A stretch of 64,000 nt of DNA. Origin: Melioribacteraceae bacterium (GTDB taxonomy: Bacteria > Bacteroidota > Ignavibacteria > Ignavibacteriales > Melioribacteraceae). The stretch is taken from assembly GCA_015493615.1 (NCBI GenBank), contig WGCV01000041.1, positions 62,001 through 126,000 of the forward strand, read 5' to 3'. Shown here one piece after another: positions 44,322 to 52,166 of this stretch. Numbering within the stretch: position 1 is the first letter of the stretch; every line of letters starts with the position of its first letter. The translations under genes were made by a program, and so were the position numbers. A model generated the notes under the pieces. The model was not told where the DNA came from and did not search any database. It was given only the letters and a program-made list of their open reading frames with translations.

Positions 44322-45506
44322 TTATTCGGCGACTTTATATTCATAAAGATTAACGCCTTCTACTACTCTTGAAATCATTCCGTTCTCCGAGGGCTGGTCG
44401 GGTTGAAGTCCGAAATTAAGCGACTTAAAAAATCCTATAATTTGAGCCGGAAGCACGGAAACGGGAAGCAAAAATTCTTCCGATATTCTTCTTCCGGTTT
44501 CATTTAAAATAACTTTTATCTCCGCGTCAACATCTTCAATATCGTCTTCCATAACCGCTATTTTCAGAGCCGCGTTTTTTCCGGTTTCTATAGAGTTAGT
44601 TAAATCTTTCTCGTATTTTTGAGAATACTCCCGATTGGAAAAGAGGAATGAAATTAAAGTCTTGTCGTTCATAACGGCTTTCGGTCCGTGCCGGAAACCC
44701 ATAAACGAATCGTATTTGCAGATTACTTTTCCGTTTGTAAGTTCCTGAAGTTTTAAGTGCGATTCCCTTGCCGCGCCGCCGAAAGGTCCCGAGCCGAGAA
44801 ATACGGCGCGGTCAAATTCAACTTTTGCAACGTGTGAAAGCTGAGTTAAATATTTATTTAAAACCGTATTTCCGTATCTGTACAATTTATTAACTTCAAA
44901 TTCCAAATCGATTTTTTCATCGAAAAGATGTGAAATTAAAATTCCGGTTAAAAGCATTGAGGTGAAACTTCCCGTCATCGCCAAACTTTTGTCGTTTGAT
45001 TCTTCCGGCAGCAGAAAAAGGAAATTGTTCTCCGAATCGGAAATCATTTTTGCCAAGTTGCCTTCTTCGTTGCAGGTAATTACAAGATGAAAAATGTTGT
45101 TTACAATTTTATTTGCAAGTTGCACGGCTTTTATGCTTTCGGGACTGTTACCCGAACGAGCAAATGAAACAAGCAAGGTAGGAATTTCGCTTCTGAAGTA
45201 ATATTCCGGATGTGTTACAATATCTGTAGTCGGAATCGGTTTTGAGGTAATCTTCATGTTTTTTTCAAAAACGGGAGCTAACGCATCGCCGATAAATGCT
45301 GAAGTTCCGGCTCCGGTAAAAATTACTTCCAAGTTTTCTATGTTTTTAATTTTGGAAAAGAATTGTTCCAAATCGGTTTTTAATGATTTGAACAAGTCGA
45401 AGGTTTTTATCCATAAAATTGGCTGTCCGGAAATTTCCCTCGCTGTGTTTAGTCCGCCGAGTTTATCTAATTCCGAAGCAGTTATACTTAAAAAGGACTC
45501 ATTCAT
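44322..45506 (-). CDS. agaS: SIS-domain galactosamine-6-phosphate deaminase/isomerase (AgaS-like)
   Basis: A 394-residue double-SIS protein from ATG 45506; an upstream in-frame ATG (45542) would add a basic tail lacking a ribosome site, whereas AGG precedes 45506. It has VIFTGAGTSAFIGDALAP and LVSFARSGNSPES, the phosphosugar-binding SIS loops, and KVICKYDSFMGFRHGPKAV in the second SIS. AgaS converts galactosamine-6-phosphate to tagatose-6-phosphate with release of ammonia. First gene of the minus-strand catabolic run, divergent from an AgaR-type regulator. Confidence 0.85.
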   Translation of the reverse strand: MNESFLSITASELDKLGGLNTAREISGQPILWIKTFDLFKSLKTDLEQFFSKIKNIENLEVIFTGAGTSAFIGDALAPVFEKNMKITSKPIPTTDIVTHPEYYFRSEIPTLLVSFARSGNSPESIKAVQLANKIVNNIFHLVITCNEEGNLAKMISDSENNFLFLLPEESNDKSLAMTGSFTSMLLTGILISHLFDEKIDLEFEVNKLYRYGNTVLNKYLTQLSHVAKVEFDRAVFLGSGPFGGAARESHLKLQELTNGKVICKYDSFMGFRHGPKAVMNDKTLISFLFSNREYSQKYEKDLTNSIETGKNAALKIAVMEDDIEDVDAEIKVILNETGRRISEEFLLPVSVLPAQIIGFFKSLNFGLQPDQPSENGMISRVVEGVNLYEYKVAE

Positions 45507-45723
45507 TTTAGGCCTAAGTTTTCTTTTTATTTTCTTTCGCAAAGTAAGTAATTTTTATTTTCTTGTCAAGAACCTTTTAAAACCTTTTTTATTTATTTAA
45601 AATACAAAGGAAAAATAAGCTATTATTTAAATATCGCTTCAATTTATCTTAATTAATTGACTTTATGGTTTCGAAAACTTATTTTTGATTTAATTATTAA
45701 TTAAAAAAGAAATCGGAATTAAA
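45507..45723. promoter_or_regulatory. Divergent agaS/agaR control region with repeated CCTTTT motifs
   Basis: A 217-base AT-rich gap between divergent genes. AACCTTTT occurs at 45571 and again at 45581, exactly one helical turn apart, with CTTTC at 45534 and the inverted form AAAGG at 45606. DeoR/AgaR-family regulators bind short CTTTC/CTTTT-type repeats, so this is a reasonable operator. The palindrome ttaggcctaa (45508-45517) overlaps the agaS leader. Confidence 0.45.
45541..45569 (-). promoter_or_regulatory. Possible agaS promoter
   Basis: On the minus strand TTGACA (45569-45564) and TACTTT (45546-45541) are 17 bases apart; TACTTTG also resembles the Bacteroidota -7 element. The AACCTTTT repeats lie just upstream of the -35. 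Confidence 0.35.
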
Positions 45724-46518
45724 ATGGATAAAACTCAAATCGAGAATTCTCCTTCCGACATAACTTTCGGGCGAAGGGCGAGAATCTTGGAATTACTTGA
45801 AGAAAAAGGTCAAGTTCGAATTCCGGAAATGAGCAATTTATTTAACGTAAGCGAAGTTACAATCCGAAACGATTTGGAACAGTTAGAGCAGAAAAACCTT
45901 CTGATTAGAACTCGCGGCGGAGCGCTAAAAATTCAGCGCGTCGGAATTGATTATAATCTTAATCTAAAAAGTAAAAAGAAACGAACCGAGAAGGAAAAGA
46001 TTGGAGTTAAAGCGGCAGAGTTGATTAACGAAGGCGAAACGATTATTCTTGATTCCGGAACCACAACTTTTGAAGTGGCAAAAAATCTTGGAAAGTTCAA
46101 CGACTTAACCGTAATTACCAATGCGCTTAATATCGCAGGGGCTTTAATTGATTTTTCTAATATAAAAGTAATCGTCCCCGGCGGTACGCTCCGAAGAAAT
46201 TCGCTTTCGCTTATCGGAGCGATTGCAGAGCAGTCCATTCAAGATTATTATTGCGACAAAGTGTTTCTCGGCGTTGACGGAATTGACGCCGCGCACGGAA
46301 TTTCGACTCCGAACGCCGAAGAAGCCCATCTTAATAAATTAATGATTAAAAATTCAAAAGAGGTGATTGTAGTAACCGATTCTTCCAAGTTTTCAAAGCG
46401 GAGTTTTGTTTTGATCTCCGGCATAGAAGATGTAGATACCATTATCACAGATAACGGAATTCCCGACGAAGAGTATAAAAAGTTAATTACAATGGGAAAG
46501 AATGTAATTATAGTGTAA
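45724..46518 (+). CDS. agaR: DeoR-family transcriptional regulator (AgaR-like)
   Basis: A 264-residue DeoR-family protein. The N-terminal helix-turn-helix spans about residues 16-70 (ILELLEEKGQVRIPEMSNLF; VSEVTIRNDLEQLEQKNLL; RTRGGAL); the C-terminal phosphosugar-sensing domain has ILDSGTTTFEVAKNL and VFLGVDGIDAAHGISTPN. Divergent placement next to agaS implies it represses the aga/gat operon and is released by a phosphorylated amino sugar or ketose. The symbol is by context; the family is certain. Confidence 0.85.
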   Translation: MDKTQIENSPSDITFGRRARILELLEEKGQVRIPEMSNLFNVSEVTIRNDLEQLEQKNLLIRTRGGALKIQRVGIDYNLNLKSKKKRTEKEKIGVKAAELINEGETIILDSGTTTFEVAKNLGKFNDLTVITNALNIAGALIDFSNIKVIVPGGTLRRNSLSLIGAIAEQSIQDYYCDKVFLGVDGIDAAHGISTPNAEEAHLNKLMIKNSKEVIVVTDSSKFSKRSFVLISGIEDVDTIITDNGIPDEEYKKLITMGKNVIIV

Positions 46519-46555
46519 AATTCTCATATAGCGATAAACCGCAAGTTAATTATGA

Positions 46556-46622
46556 GAAGGCTTTGCATAACCTAATTTATTTGTCATTTTGATCCCGCCT
46601 TGGCGGGAGAAGAATCTCAAAA
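46556..46622. repeat. Hairpin repeat family 1, partial copy C
   Basis: gaaggctttgcataacctaa then ttgtcattttgatcccgcc matches the left half of copy A; the right half is replaced by an aagaatctcaaaacc-type stretch. It lies 40 bases downstream of agaR. Confidence 0.65.
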
Positions 46623-46773
46623 CCGGTAATAATACAGGATTAGAGATATTTTTGACGGAAAATATTTCAAACAAATCTGTCGAGAAGTGGAGTTTGACAG
46701 TAGAAAGAATTGATGTTATCGAGAAAATAATATAGTGTACTTAATCATTTAATAAATTTTTACGGAGTGTTTT

Positions 46774-49494
46774 ATGACAAGGTTTTCCGGAATTTTAGTC
46801 TATTTGCTTTTTCTTGTTTTTATACTTCAAACCGGAGTTGTTTCAGCCGAAGCAAAAAACGACGATTTGACTATCAAAAATCAAAATATAAATTTTACGG
46901 TCAGGGTGGAAAATTTCCAAGTTACGGAAGAAAGTCTATCCACGCTAAAGAGCTGGGCTGTAAAAAATGACTCCGCGCCTTCACAATTTTCTTTTGACGG
47001 GAATTTCCGGCTTGATATTTTCTGGACTTACTGGAACGCTCCGGGCAAAGTCAACAACTCCGATTTGCAGTTATATTTAACTAAAGATGATTTCAAAATT
47101 ACAGATTACAACATTACGACAGCCGGCGACGGCTCGCAAAAAATAATTATCGATGAAGAAAGTCCGAAGTACAATTTTACTCTTAAAGTTGAATATCTTT
47201 TAGAAAAAAACGCCTTTTTTGTCGAGAAGAAAATAACGGTTTTCGATTCCGAATACGAAACTCACTTTTTACAAAAAATTCACACGCTTAACTCCACAGT
47301 AAAAAGGATAAAATCCGTTATAAAAAAAGGAGGTTACGGACAGCCGGCTGCGTTTGCGACTGAAAACGGCGGCGGTTTTGCCGGTGTGGAGTATCCTACC
47401 GCGACCACGGAAATCGACGCAGAGGGAAACAAAATTTCATCGGTGGAAACTATCGCTAAAAAAATAACTTCCGCCGGAGTTTCCGGCAGCCGAACCGTTA
47501 TCGGAATAACTCCCAAGCCGAACGTTAAATTCTGGTTTATGAAATATTTGGATTTTGTTCGGGTTGCAAAATTAAAACCTTACACCTTATATAACAGCTG
47601 GTACGATTTGCGTTCGGTGGAATATCCGAATGTTCCTCCTAAATATTGGATGAATGAAAAGAATGTTTTTAGAATTATTAATGAAATAAAATCCAATTTT
47701 GTCGAGAAACACGGAATAGGGATTGACGCGTTTGTGCTTGACGACGGCTGGGATATTTACAAAAGCGATTGGAAGCTCCGCAGAAAGCAATTCCCGCACG
47801 GAATGCTCCCTGTCTCGGAAAAACTGAAGGAAATTAATTCTACCCTCGGATTGTGGTTTGGTCCTACCGGGGGATATTCTTTTCGGCTTAAAAGAATTAA
47901 TTGGATGAAAGCACACGGCTACGAGGTTGTAGGAAGTCACGGAGAATGGCAGCCGATGATGTGCATCGCCGGGAAAAATTACAAAAAACTTTTTAAGAAG
48001 CGGGTAACGGATTTTGTGAAAAACGCCAAAGTCGGGTATTACAAATGGGACGGAATCCAATTTTCCTGCAGCGAGCCTGATCACGGGCATCCGGTAGGGG
48101 AATATTCGCGGAGAGCGGTAATGGAAAGCGTGGCTGATATCTGCAATTCGGTGCGCAAGCTTAATCCGGATATTTTCTTAAATATAACTTCCGGAACTTG
48201 GCTTAGTCCCTGGTGGATAAAGTACGCCAACACAATCTGGATGCAGGGCGGCGATTACGGATATTCGGATGTTCCGTCAATCAGTAGCAGAGACAGAGCG
48301 ATTACTTACCGCGATATTACTCTCTACAACGATTTTACAAAATACGATTTGTGGTTCCCGATTTCAAACCTGATGACGCATGGAATAATAAAAGGGGAAT
48401 TGCAGAAACTCGGGGGCGAAAGCGAACCGATTGACAAATTTACGGATAATGCCGTTTTATATTTTGCGCGTGGCGTTGCAATGTACGAGCTTTATATTTC
48501 TCCCGATATTCTTTCGGATAACGAATGGAACTCGCTTGCACAATCGTTAAAGTGGGGCAAAACCAATTTTGATATTTTGATGAATACGGAAATGATTGGC
48601 GGCGACCCGAGCAAAAGCGAACCGTACGGTTTTGCTCATTTCAAAGGCGAAAACGCGCTGGTTGCAGTTAGAAATCCCAAAATGGGGAATGATAAAATTT
48701 CATTCGTTTTGTCTTCCGATTTCGGGATGAACGAAAAAGCGGAAAATCTCGTAATGGAAGAAATTTACCCGCGAAATATTATCTCGGATAAATTATATAA
48801 ATGCGGAGATAAAGTTTCCGTACTGCTCGACGGATTTGAAACGGCGATTTTCAGTTTTCATGCGATTGATAAAACGGGTAAGCCTGTAATTTCCGGCGTC
48901 GATTTTATCCCGCAGAATGATGGCTCGTTTAATGCGGTTCTGGCGGGAGGAAAAATTATAAGTTTTCCGAATGGAAAAATCGGTAAAGTAAAATGTTCAG
49001 GGAAGAATTTAACGATTCCGGAGTTGATCGAAAAAATCAAAACGGTTAAAACAACCGTTAATTCTTCCGCATCTGTAAAAAAAGTTTCTTCAAAAGAATT
49101 TAATATTTTCCCAAAATTAAACGGAGAAACCGAGTACGGCGAAATTGCAATCCTTTTTACGCCGGATAGCGTAGATATGGGCAAGGCGGCTTTACCGGAA
49201 ATTTCAGTTTTAACGGACGGGAAGAAAGCGGAATCAAAAGAAGAATCTGAAAAAGGGAAGTGGAAATGGACCGTAGCAGAAATTGATAAGAATGTTAAAT
49301 CATTGAATGTTTCTCTTTCGGGCGTAAAAGGTTTATCGGGCGAAGTTACTGTTTATCTGATTTCGTATGAAAAGCCGGACGGAGTGAAAATTAAGATATT
49401 AGAGCCAAATGGCAACAGTAAAATCTATCCGCCTCGTCCATTGCCAAACGGTTTGATAAAAAAAGAACAATTTATAAAACGGATAAAAATATAA
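46774..49494 (+). CDS. Exported clan GH-D glycoside hydrolase (GH36-related)
   Basis: A 906-residue exported protein (signal peptide ends VVSAEA). After an N-terminal beta-sandwich comes a barrel with YTLYNSWYDLRSVEYP, FVLDDGWDIYKSDW, LWFGPTGGYS, then GYYKWDGIQFSCSEPDHG containing the probable nucleophile D426 and ANTIWMQGGDYGYSDVPS with probable acid/base D494. The order fits clan GH-D, but the sequence is distant from the GH36 lipoprotein at 21466, so alpha-galactosidase versus alpha-N-acetylgalactosaminidase versus a larger-substrate enzyme is open. The C-terminal ~200 residues are beta-rich and not typical. Its own plus-strand unit lies beside agaR; no T9SS domain. Confidence 0.75.
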   Translation: MTRFSGILVYLLFLVFILQTGVVSAEAKNDDLTIKNQNINFTVRVENFQVTEESLSTLKSWAVKNDSAPSQFSFDGNFRLDIFWTYWNAPGKVNNSDLQLYLTKDDFKITDYNITTAGDGSQKIIIDEESPKYNFTLKVEYLLEKNAFFVEKKITVFDSEYETHFLQKIHTLNSTVKRIKSVIKKGGYGQPAAFATENGGGFAGVEYPTATTEIDAEGNKISSVETIAKKITSAGVSGSRTVIGITPKPNVKFWFMKYLDFVRVAKLKPYTLYNSWYDLRSVEYPNVPPKYWMNEKNVFRIINEIKSNFVEKHGIGIDAFVLDDGWDIYKSDWKLRRKQFPHGMLPVSEKLKEINSTLGLWFGPTGGYSFRLKRINWMKAHGYEVVGSHGEWQPMMCIAGKNYKKLFKKRVTDFVKNAKVGYYKWDGIQFSCSEPDHGHPVGEYSRRAVMESVADICNSVRKLNPDIFLNITSGTWLSPWWIKYANTIWMQGGDYGYSDVPSISSRDRAITYRDITLYNDFTKYDLWFPISNLMTHGIIKGELQKLGGESEPIDKFTDNAVLYFARGVAMYELYISPDILSDNEWNSLAQSLKWGKTNFDILMNTEMIGGDPSKSEPYGFAHFKGENALVAVRNPKMGNDKISFVLSSDFGMNEKAENLVMEEIYPRNIISDKLYKCGDKVSVLLDGFETAIFSFHAIDKTGKPVISGVDFIPQNDGSFNAVLAGGKIISFPNGKIGKVKCSGKNLTIPELIEKIKTVKTTVNSSASVKKVSSKEFNIFPKLNGETEYGEIAILFTPDSVDMGKAALPEISVLTDGKKAESKEESEKGKWKWTVAEIDKNVKSLNVSLSGVKGLSGEVTVYLISYEKPDGVKIKILEPNGNSKIYPPRPLPNGLIKKEQFIKRIKI

Positions 49495-49984
49495 GATTAA
49501 CTGTTGCTTTATTTTCTTGTTACAATGAATAAGTTGAACAGGTAGTTGGTTAAAAACATAGTAAGTGACAAAGTTGTTTTTAGTGAAAATCCTACCCCGT
49601 CAATCTCGTTCCTCGATTGACACCCCTTCCACGGGAAGGGGAATTCGTCGAGGCAAATACAATTCCCCTCTCGTGAGAGGGGTGGATTCCGACGAAGTGA
49701 AACGAAGTCGGAAGACGGGGTGTGGATAGATGCACAACAAAAATCAAACTGTTCTATAAAATAATTTTTTGAATACTTAAAACAAATTGGTTTTCGAAAT
49801 TCAGAAATAGATCAACCTTCGAGGTTATCTGATTTATTTAGAGATTCGCTATTAATAAAACAATAAACGAATTCTCAATATTTGCTGAATATTAATAACC
49901 TCGAAGGTTTATGAAAAACATTTTGAGTTTAGTATAACAACAGATAAAAAATATTAATATTGTTAAATAATTTCAGGTGATTTA
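49495..49984. other. Intergenic region with repeats and a MITE-like element
   Basis: No gene seen. It contains palindrome-rich stretches (ccttccacgggaagg near 49625, ctctcgtgagag near 49670, and agtgaaacgaagtcggaa near 49697), then the 96-base element with terminal inverted repeats at 49814-49909. The last 70 bases are AT-rich and probably hold the symporter promoter and its weak ribosome site (caggtgatt). Confidence 0.55.
49814..49909. repeat. MITE-like element, copy 1
   Basis: Exact 13-base terminal inverted repeats: aaccttcgaggtt (49814-49826) and aacctcgaaggtt (49897-49909). The internal AT-rich sequence is recognisably the reverse complement of the copy at 59172-59270. Too short to encode a protein. 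Confidence 0.8.
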
Positions 49985-51463
49985 ATGAATCTCAGTACTG
50001 TTGACATAATAATTATTGTTGCCTACATACTTCTCGTATTTCTTTCCGGAACATTTGTTAAGAAGTATATCAAGGACATCGAAAACTTTCTCGTTGCCGG
50101 GCGTTCAATGGGATTTTATCTCGGAATCATTTCATTGATGTGTACCGAAATCGGGATGATAACCTATATCTACTATGCGGAACTTGGCTTCAAAGCGGGA
50201 TTTGCCGCGCTCGTCGTAGCTTTTCCGCCCGTTCTGGCATATCTGCTCCTCGGAAGAACGGGATTTGTAATCAAGCCGCTTCTCGAGATGAAAATTTCGA
50301 CAATACCGGAATTTTTCTCGCGCAAATACAGTCACGGCGTGCGATTTTATATCGGCGTAATTATGGCTGTGGGAGGAATTCTGAACTTTGGCGTTTTCCC
50401 CGGAGTTGAAGCGAACTTTATCAATATTGTAACAGGAATTCCACACAACTACATTCTCGTTACAATGGTTGTGATGCTCACGATAGTTCTTCTTTACACG
50501 CTTGTCGGGGGAATGGTTTCGGTTATTGTAACGAATTACGTTCAGTATGCGCTTCTGAGTTTCGGAATGATTTTTATTACGGTTTACGGCGTTTATGATA
50601 TCGGCTGGAGCAATATTGTTAATGCAGTTTCGACAAACTTGGGAGAAAAAGGGATGAATCCGTTTTTCCCGAACGCATGGGACAGTCAATTCGGAATAGG
50701 ATTTTTTATCTGGCAATTTTTACTTTGGGTTGCTATTCTTGTCGGCTGGCAGGCGATTTCAATGAGACTTTTTTCATCGAAAAACACAAAAACTGGGCAG
50801 AGGATTTATTCCTGGTCGGCGCTGATGTTTTTGTCGCGGGCGATTCTTCCCGTCTTTTGGGGAATAATGGCGTTGGCAGTTTTGGGAAGCGATGTTAATT
50901 CTTTGGACGCGCTTCCTTACTTCGTGCTTAAAGTTGTTCCGTCCGGAATTCTCGGATTAATCTTTGCCGCGCTTCTTGCAGCTTCCATGTCAACTTACGC
51001 AAGTTATTTGCTTTCTTGGAGTTCCGTTGTTTCGCAGGATATTATCGGGGCGATATACAAAAAATTTGTCGGAAAGGAAGCGACATCCAAAAAACAGCTC
51101 TTGATTAGCAGAATCACGATGGCGGGAGTAATGATTTTTATTATCTGGTGGTCGCTTTTCCACGATATGAAAGGTTATCTCTATTTTTATCTGAATATGA
51201 CCGCGATGCTATTTATCCCGGGCGTTTTGGCAAGCGTTGTGCTCGGACTTTATTGGAAAAAAGCTTCAACTTGGGGAGCTTATACGGCGATTACGCTTGG
51301 AGCTATATTACCGCTTCTTTATTTAATCTGGCCGCTGCAAGTTAAAGAATATGCTTCGGAAATCGGTTGGGGCGGATTTATCGTTGCCTTTGTCGGAATG
51401 GCGGTTGGCTCTTATCTTGAATTTTTTATTTCTCCGAAAAAGAGGAAGGAGGTAGTACAATGA
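49985..51463 (+). CDS. Sodium/solute symporter-family transporter (SSS)
   Basis: A 492-residue inner-membrane protein with about 13 hydrophobic helices. The family signature is visible as NFLVAGRSMGFYLG and TEIGMITYIYYAE near the start, and AALLAASMSTYASYLLSWSSVVSQDI in the later core. SSS transporters use the sodium gradient to import sugars, carboxylates or amino acids. The substrate is not set by sequence; its place beside the glycan locus suggests a monosaccharide or uronate. It overlaps a tiny membrane-protein gene by 4 bases. Confidence 0.88.
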   Translation: MNLSTVDIIIIVAYILLVFLSGTFVKKYIKDIENFLVAGRSMGFYLGIISLMCTEIGMITYIYYAELGFKAGFAALVVAFPPVLAYLLLGRTGFVIKPLLEMKISTIPEFFSRKYSHGVRFYIGVIMAVGGILNFGVFPGVEANFINIVTGIPHNYILVTMVVMLTIVLLYTLVGGMVSVIVTNYVQYALLSFGMIFITVYGVYDIGWSNIVNAVSTNLGEKGMNPFFPNAWDSQFGIGFFIWQFLLWVAILVGWQAISMRLFSSKNTKTGQRIYSWSALMFLSRAILPVFWGIMALAVLGSDVNSLDALPYFVLKVVPSGILGLIFAALLAASMSTYASYLLSWSSVVSQDIIGAIYKKFVGKEATSKKQLLISRITMAGVMIFIIWWSLFHDMKGYLYFYLNMTAMLFIPGVLASVVLGLYWKKASTWGAYTAITLGAILPLLYLIWPLQVKEYASEIGWGGFIVAFVGMAVGSYLEFFISPKKRKEVVQ

Positions 51464-51603
51464 AAGGTTGGGAAATTTTTTGGCTTGCGACAATTATTTT
51501 TTCAGTTTTATCCTTTGCGTATATGTCTGTACTGGCTTTGATTAAAGGCGTTGCCGAAATGAAAGAAATGTTCAGAAAGTTTGATAAAGAGATTGAGAAA
51601 TAG
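51460..51603 (+). CDS. 47-residue single-span membrane protein, probable symporter partner
   Basis: This small gene starts at ATG 51460 overlapping the symporter stop (ATGA), after a strong site (aggaagg). It encodes MKGWEIFWLATIIFSVLSFA and continues through one membrane helix (about residues 6-28) to a charged tail (MKEMFRKFDKEIEK). SSS transporters sometimes have short partner subunits of this design. Function is unproven; coding status rests on overlap, ribosome site and clean hydrophobic/charged layout. Confidence 0.72.
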   Translation: MKGWEIFWLATIIFSVLSFAYMSVLALIKGVAEMKEMFRKFDKEIEK

Positions 51604-52166
51604 TTCTTGCTTCTATTTTACTTTTTGCAGTCATTGCAAGCGAACATAGTGAGCGCGGCAATCTCACTAGGATTCAACCTTATCAACTAAAACGCTTTTC
51701 CCAACACATAAAACTTGAAGGCGGCGTTTTGGTAGAGCGGATTGCTTAGCGAAGCTGGCAATCTGCTTTCGTTTTTTTACATAACCACTCGCAGATTGAC
51801 CTTTCCCCGCAAAAATGCGGAGGCGCTAATTTAGGCGGACGAGACGACGCTAAAAAACGAGCGAACATAGTGAGTGCATCAATCTCACCGGTATTCAACC
51901 TTGGCAGTTAAACCGGTTTTGAATATTTAGCAATAGCGTGTTTTTCGATGAGATTACTTCGTCGCTCCGCTCCTCGTAATGATAATGAAATCTAAATAAC
52001 AAGCTGTCCGTCTCGGCGGACGGATTGCGAATGGAAATGACGGAGCCGTTCGCTTTTACTGATAACTGTTTACTGTCTGCTGTAACCTAATAAATTAATT
52101 TTCAATTACAATTCACATCAACTTTTTCTAATTTTGAATAAAACAAAATAATTTTTAAGGTGAATT
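51604..52166. other. Intergenic region with dispersed repeats
   Basis: No gene seen. It contains the direct repeat 51631-51821, a second partial copy of its front part near 51867-51930 (gcgaacatagtgag...caatctcac...attcaacctt), and a gagattacttcgtcgctccg/ctcctcgtaatga hairpin near 51950-51980. The last ~80 bases are AT-rich with an aaggtgaatt ribosome site for the next gene. Confidence 0.6.
51631..51821 (+). repeat. Direct repeat family 2, copy 1 (upstream of the flavin oxidoreductase gene)
   Basis: Starts tcattgcaag and contains ttttcccaacacataaaact, tggtagagcggattgcttag and ataaccactcgcagattgac. Near-identical over its last ~130 bases to 54182-54311; together they bracket the gene at 52167. 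Confidence 0.85.
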
